64,000 nucleotides of DNA, taken from assembly GCF_034314085.1 (NCBI RefSeq), contig NZ_JAVIWI010000001.1:2728001-2792000 (forward strand). The letters are read 5' to 3'. The position numbers and the translations under genes were made by a program. Below, piece after piece: positions 44,285 to 52,964 of the stretch. The notes beneath the pieces were generated by a model. That model was given only the letters and a program-made list of their open reading frames with translations. It was not told the origin of the DNA and searched no databases. Position 1 is the stretch's first letter, and every line of letters begins with the position of its first letter. Origin of the DNA: Undibacterium sp. 5I1. GTDB taxonomy: Bacteria; Pseudomonadota; Gammaproteobacteria; Burkholderiales; Burkholderiaceae_D.

Positions 44285-45961
44285 CTAAGTTCTGGCAATA
44301 CCAAACCAGGCACCGTATGCGGGCAAGCGCACGAAGCTTCCAGCAACATCGCCCGGCAATCCATGCCCTGCTAATGCATCAAAATTAGCGGCCACCGGCA
44401 AAGTAAATTCAACCGCATCCCCTCCCAAATTAAACACAGCCAATATCTGAGGGGAATCAGGCAATGTCCGGCCCAAAACCAATACAGGTTCAGGCGCATC
44501 AAAAAATGTAATCTCGCCGCGAGTCAGTTGCGGGAGCTGTTTTCGCCAGCGAATGATGTTACGGGTAAAGTTCAGTGCCGAAGCGGGGTCAGATTCCTGT
44601 TCAGACGCAGCAACAGCCAGATGTTCTGCTGGCACGGGTAACCACGGAGTGCCCGTCGTAAAACCCGCGTGTGCCTCGGCTTTGTTCCAAGGCATAGGCG
44701 TGCGGCAGCCGTCACGACCTTTGGCTTCTGGCCAGAAGGTAATCCCTACCGGATCGCGTAATGACTCAAAGGGAACATCGGCCTCTGTCAATGCCAGCTC
44801 ATCACCTTGGTAAAGACATGGCGTACCTTTTAAGGCTAGTTGCATGGCAAGGACAACTTTGGCAAAAGCGGGCGTTGCTTGCGTACCACCCCAGCGCGTC
44901 ATGACACGTGCAACATCATGATTACCGACCGACCACGACGCACCACCGCCAACCACGCGTGCTTCAAATTCTTCTACCTGAGAGCGGATATAACGTGCAG
45001 ATTTTTCTGTAGTCAGTAAATTAAAGCTGTATGCCATCTGTAATTTGTCGTTGTCGGCGGTATAGGCCGCCATTACACCCAACGCGTCATCAGAGCCAAT
45101 CTCACCAATCGAGATGGCACCATACTCATTTAATAAGGTACGGACTTTTTGAAAGAAGGCGAGATTTTCTGGCTGCGTATTATCATAAATATGTGCCTGC
45201 ATTCCATACGGATTGGAGGCCGCTACACTAATCGTATTTTGCTTGGCCGCCGGTGGATTGCTGCGCAATTGCTGATCATGGAAATGGAAGATACAAGCGT
45301 CCATACGAAAACCATCAACACCGCGCTCCAGCCAGAAGCGCATATTGTCCAGATGCGCTTGCTGCACCGCCGGCTGGTGGAAGTTCATATCTGGCTGACT
45401 AGTTAAAAAATTATGCAGATAATATTGCAGACGACGCGTATCCCATTGCCATGCAGAGCCACCGAAAATCGAGAGCCAATTGTTCGGTGGTGTACCGTCG
45501 GCCTGCGGGTCTGCCCAGACATACCAGTCCGCTTTTGGATTAGTACGGTTCTTGCGACTTTCAGTAAACCAAGGGTGATTTTCTGCCGTATGTGACAGTA
45601 CCTGGTCAATCATAATCTTCAGACCCAGCGCATGTGCACGCTGCACCAATTGATCGAAATCAGCCAGAGTACCGAACAAGGGATCAACATCGCAATAGTC
45701 CGCTACGTCATAACCAAAGTCCTTCATCGGCGAAGTGAAGAAAGGAGAAATCCAGACAATATCAACACCCAGACTGGCGATGTAATCTAGCTTGGCAGTA
45801 ATGCCGGGTAAGTCACCGACACCGTCGCCATTGGTATCCAAAAAGCTGCGTGGATAGACCTGATAAATGATAGCCTCGCGCCACCACTCAGTATTTGTTG
45901 CAGAGATCGTGGCTAGCGGAATGTCGCGCTTGGTTGTTGCAGTCATGTTGAAATCATTCAT
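44285..45961 (-). CDS. GH13 alpha-glucosidase (cytoplasmic)
   Basis: This roughly 558-residue enzyme hydrolyses terminal alpha-1,4 glucose from maltose/maltodextrins. Visible motifs are EAIIYQVYPRSFLDTNGDGV, MIDQVLSHTAENHPWF, DGFRMDACIFHFHD (nucleophile Asp), SIGEIGSDD (acid/base Glu) and SVGNHDVARV, the GH13 alpha-glucosidase set. No signal peptide is present. The start is uncertain: ATG 45961, ATG 45946 and a TTG at 45994 are all in frame and none has a good ribosome site. Three 14-bp tandem repeats lie just upstream. The lacI gene precedes it on the same strand. Confidence 0.9.
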   Translation of the reverse strand: MNDFNMTATTKRDIPLATISATNTEWWREAIIYQVYPRSFLDTNGDGVGDLPGITAKLDYIASLGVDIVWISPFFTSPMKDFGYDVADYCDVDPLFGTLADFDQLVQRAHALGLKIMIDQVLSHTAENHPWFTESRKNRTNPKADWYVWADPQADGTPPNNWLSIFGGSAWQWDTRRLQYYLHNFLTSQPDMNFHQPAVQQAHLDNMRFWLERGVDGFRMDACIFHFHDQQLRSNPPAAKQNTISVAASNPYGMQAHIYDNTQPENLAFFQKVRTLLNEYGAISIGEIGSDDALGVMAAYTADNDKLQMAYSFNLLTTEKSARYIRSQVEEFEARVVGGGASWSVGNHDVARVMTRWGGTQATPAFAKVVLAMQLALKGTPCLYQGDELALTEADVPFESLRDPVGITFWPEAKGRDGCRTPMPWNKAEAHAGFTTGTPWLPVPAEHLAVAASEQESDPASALNFTRNIIRWRKQLPQLTRGEITFFDAPEPVLVLGRTLPDSPQILAVFNLGGDAVEFTLPVAANFDALAGHGLPGDVAGSFVRLPAYGAWFGIART

Positions 45962-46014
45962 AAAACAGGTGGTGGTCGCTGCACTATTCAACAACTTTTG
46001 TAACAGCTTTATTT

Positions 46015-46056
46015 AAGTCTGACTTATTAAGTCTGGCTTCTTACGTCTGACTTCTT
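46015..46056. repeat. Tandem 14-bp repeat, three units
   Basis: AAGTCTGACTTATT, AAGTCTGGCTTCTT and ACGTCTGACTTCTT follow one another at 46015, 46029 and 46043, just after the lacI stop and before the alpha-glucosidase start. Confidence 0.8.
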
Positions 46057-46069
46057 AAATAGCAGCGGC

Positions 46070-47083
46070 TTAACTATGGCGGCAATCTCTTACCGTATCG
46101 CCCGGCAAAAGTATCGGCTGCCACAGCACTTGTAATTCTTCTGGCGGCGTTCCATCTAATAAGGACATCAACATTTCTATCATGCGGCTACCTGCCTGAT
46201 CAGGATTTGGCTGATCTATTGTGGTGACGTTATAGCCCGCCAGGGAATCTTCCATCTTGCTCCAGACGATGATCGATATATCGGTACCAATCTGAATACC
46301 CGCATCCAGCAAAGCGCGTACGGCGCCCACGCCAGACATCTGGTTATCGACGATGACCGCGGTTGGTAGTAAGGGGCTGGCAAGTATTTGTTGCATCGCC
46401 TGATACCCTCGGCGTCTGTCGTTACTATCGCCGACCAGATGCGCGGGATTCGGTTGTAAGCCCGCCTTTTGTATTGCCTCGATAAAGCTGTTGTAACGTT
46501 GACGGGCAAAGTTCATTTCTAAAGGCGCACTGATCAGGCCAACACGCTGGTGTCCATACGAGAGCAAATACTGAACAGCAGTCTGCATACCAGACTCATT
46601 GTCATAATCAAACCAGGCGTGCGGCTCATTGACTTGTGTGCGTCCATGCGCGACGAATGGCAAGCCGTGACCGGTTAAGTAAGCAATCCGCTCATCATAT
46701 AAACGGGTACGGGAAACGATCAAACCATCGACCCGACGTTCTTGCACCATACGCTGGTAGGCACGCAACTCATTCGCAGGCGAAACCGGCGCAATGATCA
46801 AATCCATTTGTCTGGACTCCAGCGCGGACGACATCCCGTCGACGATAGACATAAACATAGGATCGCCTAAATCGTTCGGCAGCAAAGGATGAATCATGCC
46901 CACTACATTAGTGCGCCCGACTGCCAGACTCCGCGCCATCGGATTGGGGCGATATCCCGCTGCATTGGCTGCCGCCATCACACGCTGTCGGGTCTTCTCG
47001 CTAACCTCTGGGTAGCCGTTCAGAGCGCGGCTCACCGTAGTTTCGGAAATACCCAGATTTTTAGCGAGGCTTTTAAGATTCAT
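46070..47083 (-). CDS. LacI-family regulator, probable maltodextrin regulator
   Basis: This 337-residue LacI-type repressor has an N-terminal HTH (KSLAKNLGISETTVSRALNG) and hinge (PNPMARSLA). A sugar-binding core (about 60-335) contains VVGMIHPLL, GLIVSRTR and SIIVWSKMEDSLAGYNVTTI. It lies among the amylolytic genes, so maltose or a maltodextrin is the likely effector and the local cluster its target (inference). Tandem repeats flank the gene on both sides. Confidence 0.9.
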   Translation of the reverse strand: MNLKSLAKNLGISETTVSRALNGYPEVSEKTRQRVMAAANAAGYRPNPMARSLAVGRTNVVGMIHPLLPNDLGDPMFMSIVDGMSSALESRQMDLIIAPVSPANELRAYQRMVQERRVDGLIVSRTRLYDERIAYLTGHGLPFVAHGRTQVNEPHAWFDYDNESGMQTAVQYLLSYGHQRVGLISAPLEMNFARQRYNSFIEAIQKAGLQPNPAHLVGDSNDRRRGYQAMQQILASPLLPTAVIVDNQMSGVGAVRALLDAGIQIGTDISIIVWSKMEDSLAGYNVTTIDQPNPDQAGSRMIEMLMSLLDGTPPEELQVLWQPILLPGDTVRDCRHS

Positions 47084-47129
47084 TGGTGTCGGTTACTTCA
47101 AAAATGAGACTACTTTTAAACTTGCTAAA

Positions 47130-47177
47130 GCTTACTTATTCGCTTACTTATTCGCTTACTTATTCGCTTACTTATTT
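47130..47177. repeat. Tandem 12-bp repeat, four units
   Basis: GCTTACTTATTC occurs at 47130, 47142 and 47154, with a fourth unit GCTTACTTATTT at 47166. It lies in the lacI upstream region, between lacI and the GH31 gene. The period of 12 is not a multiple of a helical turn; replication slippage is the likely origin. Confidence 0.9.
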
Positions 47178-47227
47178 GCTAATTTCTGTGCCAAATTAGC
47201 TGATGATTTAGCTGACGGCTTTTTATT

Positions 47228-49696
47228 TCAATTGATCTGCACTACGACGGTCTGCTCTGTTCTTGCTGGTATGTTGACCAAGACTGATAATTGTTTTTTT
47301 ACCGGATTCCATTTAAATGGCGAAGGTCGGTTTTTTACCTTGACCCAGTTCGGCGCAGCAGCAATGTTATGCATGATCAATTCAATTTTTCTGTCAACAG
47401 TCTGATAATTGAAACCCGTTTCCGTCTTCAGCTGTACCGTGATTTTTTGGTGATTATTGTCTACAGCGGTATCGCCAGAAAACTGTAAAAGTTGATATCG
47501 ACCTTTCTCGAAAGCGGCGGATGTCAAACCATCATCGTCATACAATTGACCGCGACTATGCGGTACAGATGAATCGTAGTAATAATGCAGATCAAGTTCT
47601 TTAGTCGAATAATCTCTGGTGGTTTGGACCAACTTTGCCATAGGGATAAAGGCACCTGCTCTGACAAATACGGGGATGTGCTCAGGCACAATCGCAACTG
47701 ATCCAGTACTACCAGCGACATATTTTTGATCAGTATAAAAATCAAACCAGTGATTGGTCGCAGGAAAACGAATCGTCTGCTCTTTGACAGCGGCTTTGAG
47801 TACGGGCGACACAAAAAAATCATGCCCCCATAAATAACGATCAGATACGCCGCGCATCTCCGGATTGTCCGGCTCTTCATACAACATGGGTCGCATCAGC
47901 GGTAAGCCACTCTGATTATTTTCAAACGCTAGCGTGTAGTTATACGGCAGCATACGATAACGTAGTTCGATCGCCGCCTTTGCTAGAGCCTTTGCGGATG
48001 TGCTTCTTAAAACCGGTTCTGCGGCGACTTCTTCTTGGGCATGTGGACGAAAAATCGGCTGGAATACGCCGTACTGCAACCAGCGCGTGTACAGCTCATC
48101 ATCTAAATTGGCACCCGCGAATCCGCCTAAGTCTGAATGCATATATGCCAAACCTTGCATCCCCATTTGCAGCGCAATCTCCGGCTGACTCTGCAAGCCA
48201 CCCCAAGTACGGTTCACGTCGCCCGACCAGGGGATCATGCCAAACCGTTGCGAGCCGGAGTAGCCAGAACGCATCAAAATAAAGGGACGCTCTTCCGGAA
48301 ATTCTTTTTGATATCCCTCTGCGATCAACCTAGCCCAATCGTGTCCATAAATATTATGTAGCTGATCTGCCGAGCCCGTCTTATGTTGCAGGTCAGATGG
48401 ATGCACTTCGGGCTCACCTAAATCACCCCACCAACCCGCAACGCCGTCCTTTTTTAAATTCTTATAAATCGACCAAAACCAGTCCTTTGCTTTAGGATCA
48501 AAAATGTCGATTAACCCTGTATGTCCAAAATAAAAATCATAGACAAATGGCGCACCATTTTTATCCGTTGCCAGAATTTTCTTTTCTACCGCCTCATCCC
48601 ACTTGCTAGAGCTAGTTAAGATAAACGGTTCCGTAATCAGTATCGTTTTTATGCCTTTTTTAGCAAAGTCAACAATCATCGCTTGAGGATGCGGGAAGTT
48701 ATCTCTATCAAATTCGAGATTTCCCATGGTGCCTTTGATGTCTTTACCAAACCAGTACAAATCAAAAATGATCGCATCCAGTGGAATTTTTTCAGCCGAA
48801 AATTGATCGACGATTTTGCGTGCTTCTGCTTCGCTGTGGTAACCGAAGCGACTAGCGAAGTTGCCGAACGCCCAGCGTGGCGGCAACGGTTGCTTGCCCG
48901 TCAAACTGGTGTAGCTACCAATAATATCGTCCCAGCTATCGCCAGCAATAATCTGATATGTTTTTCTGCCGCTGATGGTTTCATAAGCGAGTACATTCTC
49001 TTTTTTACTATCCAGATCTAGATAGCCAATCGGCGCATTATCAAAATGAATACCATATCGTTTAGACGAAAATACCAGAGGAATAGAAAAATTCATCTGG
49101 TTAGAACGATCCTCATAACCGTAATGCGCCTTGTTATAGAGCGGCAGACGATTGCCACGGCGGTTCATCCCTAACGCACGCGCACCTGCGCCGTACAGCG
49201 CTTCCGTTGCATCCAGATTAAAGTCGAGTACTTCAGAGGTATCTTGTTTGCTGTAACCATTTTTTTCAGAAATCAGTTGATTGCCTTTGTAGGCGTAACT
49301 GATTTGAAAAGGTGATTTGGTGATGTGTACCACCATACCAGTCAGACTGAAGCCAACACCGGAGCCGACAGCATAATCGACAGCAACGTCTGTATTGCTA
49401 ATGCTGGTTTTAATCATGGCGGGTGACAACACAACTGCATGTGACCCTGAGATAAAACTTTGTCCTTTGGGGATAAACGTGGTTTCTATAATCTTGTCTG
49501 AATAAGGCTTGATCTGATAAAGACCATCGTTGGTCGTCAGTTCTAAGTAACTACCTTTATCAGCAACGGCCTCAAGTACTCTTCCCCTGTTTTGAGCAAA
49601 AGCTGGCTGCGTTAGTTGTATCGCTAGAACAACTAAGGCAGCTACTGCGCAGAATACAGCGTTGCCAATGATTGGGCGTTTTAGTTGATTTTTCAT
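47228..49696 (-). CDS. GH31 alpha-glucosidase, exported
   Basis: This 822-residue glycoside hydrolase family 31 enzyme has a signal peptide (MKNQLKRP, hydrophobic, cleavage near AFAQN). An N-terminal beta domain is followed by a barrel with DAIIFDLYWFGKDIKG, GVAGWWGDLGEPEVH (nucleophile Asp) and PWSGDVNRTWGGLQ (acid/base Asp), then RYRMLPYNYTLAF. I place the start at ATG 49696, where the upstream alpha-amylase stop is one base away (TGATATG) and GGAAA gives a ribosome site. It probably releases glucose from maltodextrins in the periplasm or at the cell surface. Confidence 0.92.
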   Translation of the reverse strand: MKNQLKRPIIGNAVFCAVAALVVLAIQLTQPAFAQNRGRVLEAVADKGSYLELTTNDGLYQIKPYSDKIIETTFIPKGQSFISGSHAVVLSPAMIKTSISNTDVAVDYAVGSGVGFSLTGMVVHITKSPFQISYAYKGNQLISEKNGYSKQDTSEVLDFNLDATEALYGAGARALGMNRRGNRLPLYNKAHYGYEDRSNQMNFSIPLVFSSKRYGIHFDNAPIGYLDLDSKKENVLAYETISGRKTYQIIAGDSWDDIIGSYTSLTGKQPLPPRWAFGNFASRFGYHSEAEARKIVDQFSAEKIPLDAIIFDLYWFGKDIKGTMGNLEFDRDNFPHPQAMIVDFAKKGIKTILITEPFILTSSSKWDEAVEKKILATDKNGAPFVYDFYFGHTGLIDIFDPKAKDWFWSIYKNLKKDGVAGWWGDLGEPEVHPSDLQHKTGSADQLHNIYGHDWARLIAEGYQKEFPEERPFILMRSGYSGSQRFGMIPWSGDVNRTWGGLQSQPEIALQMGMQGLAYMHSDLGGFAGANLDDELYTRWLQYGVFQPIFRPHAQEEVAAEPVLRSTSAKALAKAAIELRYRMLPYNYTLAFENNQSGLPLMRPMLYEEPDNPEMRGVSDRYLWGHDFFVSPVLKAAVKEQTIRFPATNHWFDFYTDQKYVAGSTGSVAIVPEHIPVFVRAGAFIPMAKLVQTTRDYSTKELDLHYYYDSSVPHSRGQLYDDDGLTSAAFEKGRYQLLQFSGDTAVDNNHQKITVQLKTETGFNYQTVDRKIELIMHNIAAAPNWVKVKNRPSPFKWNPVKKQLSVLVNIPARTEQTVVVQIN

Positions 49697-49697
49697 A

Positions 49698-51473
49698 TCA
49701 GTTTCCATCCGATCTAGCAGGCGGATGTACATCCTTACCAATCAGCACCATATTATTCTTGCTATCAAACTTCACCATGCCATTAACGACGATGGCACTA
49801 TGTCCTGAGTAATAGTCTTTCAACTTTTCCCCATCAAGAAAAACGCCCGTAACGGGAATTGCAACACTCTCACCAATCGGTAAATCGAGCGCTACTACCA
49901 CTTTGTCGTTGATGCCATCATGCTGATAAATCCGTTTAAAAATATACGGTCTATCTGATATTTTTTGATGGACGCCAGCGCCCACTGCGACATGCGCTTG
50001 GCGGAACAATCCCAGCTTGCTCCAATGCTGATATACATCTGCGATGTTGTAATGAAATCTCGATTTTTTTTGCGCCAGCTCATCCCAGTTCATCATGGAT
50101 CGCAAACTGGCATCCCCTTGCGCACCAGCGACTGATAAAGAGCGGGCAGTTTCGTCACCGTAATAAATTTGTGCGGCACCGGGACTCAGTAATAGTCGGG
50201 TACCCGCATCAAACGGATCGTTGCGTTCCCGGTCAAACGGACTTAAATCGTCATGCGAACTAACATAGTTGAGGACGGAATATCCGTGTAAAGGACTATC
50301 CGGCATATTGAGTTTTTCTGAATACTCGCTAAACAAGACGTCGATATTTTTTTTTGCATCGCTCTTAAAGCCGAAGTTGATAATGCTATCAAAACCATTC
50401 TGATAAAAATTCACCTGGCTGCCACCGTCCATAGTGAATTGCTGTCCACTGGCGATGGAGTAGCCATACACTTCCGCCGTCATAAAAAAAGGATCGTCAC
50501 CTAATTTTTTATCAGGATTGTCCCGTTTCCAATCCTCATACGCGGCGCTGGCTACTTGTTTTAGCTCTTTCCAGACACCGGGTTCTACATGCTTGACTGT
50601 ATCGGCGCGAAAACCGTCGATACCATATTTTCTGACCCAATCGGCATGCCATTTCATCAGGTAATAGCGTGGTGCGCGAGGGAAGCCCGTATGTTTGAAA
50701 AACGAATCCAACTCGCTGACTTGCTGCTCGTAGCGTCCTTCAGATTTCCACTTGGCGACTAAGGCTGGTGGTAACGCTACATTGGCATTACTGTCGGTAC
50801 GAAAATCTGGTAAATTTTTAACCAATACGCAATTGACGGTAGTTGCTACATCTTTATAAGTACAAACTGGCGAGGTGCGCACCCAGTCATTGGGCCATTG
50901 AGGATCTACCTCGGTGACTGGGCCGGTGTGATTCATCACTACATCGAGCAGTATACGGATTCCATTAGCGTGAGCGGTATCAACCAACTGACGCATGTCG
51001 GCTTCTGTACCCCAGTTAGCATCTACCTTAGTAAAGTCACGCGCCCAGTAACCGTGGAAACCGTAAGACAAGCCAGTACCTTCATCAGTCGCACCGTGAA
51101 TTTGCTCGACAGGCGGTGTGATCCAGATGACGTTGACGCCTAAGTTTTTAAAATAGCCTTGCTTGATTTTTTCTGTAATGCCTGCCAGATCACCACCTGC
51201 AAATCCGCGTAACTTTGCTGCATCATTTTTGCGTCCATAGGCAAGATCATTAGTCGGGTTCGCGTTATAAAACCGATCCGTTAGCAAGAAATATATAGTA
51301 GCGTTATTCCATACGAATGCTGCTTTTTTCGATGTTTGCGGCAACTGTTCTTTTGTCGTGGCTGACATGTCTGCCGCGTAGGCAAGGCTGTCAAAAACAT
51401 TGACAAAAAATAGTGCCAGAGAAAATACGATAGCAAAAAAATTCATGCCAATTCTACTCAGAAAGAATGTCAC
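49698..51473 (-). CDS. Alpha-amylase family enzyme (GH13), exported
   Basis: This up to 591-residue secreted/periplasmic GH13 enzyme has signal peptide hydrophobic stretch FFAIVFSLALFFVNVFDSLA and cleavage near YAAD. GH13 motifs are ILLDVVMNHTGPV, DGFRADTVKHVE (nucleophile Asp), FMTAEVYGY (acid/base Glu) and NYVSSHDDLSPF. It has a C-terminal beta domain. The GTG at 51473 shares a base with the MFS stop (TAGTG); ATG 51446 is an alternative that gives a cleaner signal peptide. It is tightly coupled with the transporter and the GH31 gene. Confidence 0.92.
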   Translation of the reverse strand: MTFFLSRIGMNFFAIVFSLALFFVNVFDSLAYAADMSATTKEQLPQTSKKAAFVWNNATIYFLLTDRFYNANPTNDLAYGRKNDAAKLRGFAGGDLAGITEKIKQGYFKNLGVNVIWITPPVEQIHGATDEGTGLSYGFHGYWARDFTKVDANWGTEADMRQLVDTAHANGIRILLDVVMNHTGPVTEVDPQWPNDWVRTSPVCTYKDVATTVNCVLVKNLPDFRTDSNANVALPPALVAKWKSEGRYEQQVSELDSFFKHTGFPRAPRYYLMKWHADWVRKYGIDGFRADTVKHVEPGVWKELKQVASAAYEDWKRDNPDKKLGDDPFFMTAEVYGYSIASGQQFTMDGGSQVNFYQNGFDSIINFGFKSDAKKNIDVLFSEYSEKLNMPDSPLHGYSVLNYVSSHDDLSPFDRERNDPFDAGTRLLLSPGAAQIYYGDETARSLSVAGAQGDASLRSMMNWDELAQKKSRFHYNIADVYQHWSKLGLFRQAHVAVGAGVHQKISDRPYIFKRIYQHDGINDKVVVALDLPIGESVAIPVTGVFLDGEKLKDYYSGHSAIVVNGMVKFDSKNNMVLIGKDVHPPARSDGN

Positions 51474-52795
51474 TACGACTGTTCTGCAACGTCTTTAACA
51501 AACATAGTCAATATGCCTGCGAGGATCATGCAAAAGCCACCTAGCATCAGAACTTTGACTGATTGATAATTGAACAAATGCTTCAACATCGCGCCCAATA
51601 CAAAGCCAGCTACAATTTGCGGAATCACGACAAAAAAGTTAAACAAACCCATGTAATAACCCATGCGATTAGCAGGCAAAGCGCCAGCCAGAATGGCATA
51701 AGGCATCGTCAATACGCTTGCCCAGGCAATCCCTACGCCGACCATAGGCAACAACAACATTTGTTTGGAACTAATAAGAAAGATGCTGACCAGACTGACG
51801 CCACCTATCGTCAGGCAGATCATATGAACGAATTTACGACTGGTCATACGCGACAGGATCGGTAAGATAAAAGCAGCTATCGCGGATACGCCGCCATATA
51901 CACCAAACATAATGCCAACCCAGTTACCACCCTCTTGATAAGCAGCAGATTGAGCATCGGTACTATGGAATACGATTTCGGCAATCGATGGTGTAGTGTA
52001 GACCCACATAGAAAACAAAGCGACCCAAGTAAAAAACTGCACCCATGCCAGCTGCACCATGGTTTTTGGCATCTTGAGAAAGCCGCCCAAAATTTCTGCA
52101 ACAGCTCTTGCAAAACCTTGACTATTTTTACGTTCCTGGCGAAATTTTTCTAAATCAGTTGGCGGTATTTCTTTCGTCGTAAATACAGTCCACATCACCG
52201 ACAACGCAAAGATAGCGCCGCCAAAATAGAAGGAATAACGCACCGTATCCGGTATTGCCCCATCAATCGGAACATTGCTGACGCCGAGATAATTGGTTAG
52301 CAAACTTGGCAACAGGGAGGCAATCACACCGCCGCATCCGATCAAAAAAGTCTGCATCGCAAAACCCGCCGTTTGCTGCGAAGGATTGAGTTTGTCACCG
52401 ACAAAAGCGCGGAATGGCTCCATCGAAATATTGATCGCAGAATCCATCATCCACAGAACAGCAATCGCCATCCATAACATGCTGGAGTTAGGCATCAGAA
52501 ACATCGCGACCGATGCTAGTAAAGCACCGACAAAGAAAAATGGACGACGACGCCCCCAGAATGGATGCCAGGTATTATCACTGAGATAGCCTATCACCGG
52601 CTGTACTAGCAAACCCGTGATCGGTGCGGCAAGCCAGAACAAGGCGAGATCATCCGCGTTAGCACCTAAGGTAGAAAAAATCCGGCTGGTATTGGTGTTT
52701 TGTAAGGCAAAGCCGAATTGAATGCCGAAGAAACCAAAACTCATATTCCATAACTGCCAGAACGAAAGCCTAGGCTTGTTTGTCGATGATTGCAT
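51473..52795 (-). CDS. MFS/GPH-type maltose (maltodextrin) transporter
   Basis: This 440-residue inner-membrane carrier has about 12 hydrophobic helices. MFS motif A is seen in VIGYLSDNTWHPFWGRRRPF, and the N-terminus QLWNMSFGFFGIQFGFALQN is typical of the sucrose/maltose proton symporter group found with TonB receptors and GH13/GH31 genes in Caulobacter-type maltose loci. Maltose or maltodextrin is inferred from its operon with alpha-amylase and GH31. It is separated from the TonB receptor gene by a terminator and a degenerate repeat. Confidence 0.9.
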   Translation of the reverse strand: MQSSTNKPRLSFWQLWNMSFGFFGIQFGFALQNTNTSRIFSTLGANADDLALFWLAAPITGLLVQPVIGYLSDNTWHPFWGRRRPFFFVGALLASVAMFLMPNSSMLWMAIAVLWMMDSAINISMEPFRAFVGDKLNPSQQTAGFAMQTFLIGCGGVIASLLPSLLTNYLGVSNVPIDGAIPDTVRYSFYFGGAIFALSVMWTVFTTKEIPPTDLEKFRQERKNSQGFARAVAEILGGFLKMPKTMVQLAWVQFFTWVALFSMWVYTTPSIAEIVFHSTDAQSAAYQEGGNWVGIMFGVYGGVSAIAAFILPILSRMTSRKFVHMICLTIGGVSLVSIFLISSKQMLLLPMVGVGIAWASVLTMPYAILAGALPANRMGYYMGLFNFFVVIPQIVAGFVLGAMLKHLFNYQSVKVLMLGGFCMILAGILTMFVKDVAEQS

Positions 52796-52846
52796 GCTTG
52801 CTTGTTCCTGGTTTTTTTAAGTAACGTCCAACAGAGTAACGAGATT

Positions 52847-52914
52847 AAGACTGATGCAAAATTATTCGCGCAGTTGGTATTAAATTGCTGCTGGAATAAT
52901 TTAGCCTAAGTCCT
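52847..52914. repeat. Family 2-like degenerate element (68 bp)
   Basis: AAGACTGATGCAAAATTATTC (first 20 bases shown as AAGACTGATGCAAAATTATT, 52847-52866) is matched by an imperfect inverted copy at 52894-52914 whose reverse complement begins AGGACTTAGGCTAAATTATT. The ends resemble AGGACTTACGCAAAATTG of family 2. It lies in the MFS gene leader. Confidence 0.45.
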
Positions 52915-52920
52915 AAAAAC

Positions 52921-52953
52921 AAGTCCCCGCAGCTTGGAGTCTGCGAGGACTGT
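52921..52953 (-). terminator. Rho-independent terminator after TonB receptor gene
   Basis: On the minus strand AGTCCTCGCAG and CTGCGGGGACT form an 11-bp stem (one G-T pair) followed by TTGTTTTT. It lies 12 bp after the receptor stop, so the MFS-amylase-GH31 genes need a separate promoter or read-through. Confidence 0.85.
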
Positions 52954-52964
52954 TTTAATATTAC

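Noticed and set aside
47130-47177. Possible CRISPR repeats
   Set aside because: The units are 12 bp, directly adjacent and without spacers, so this is a simple tandem repeat.
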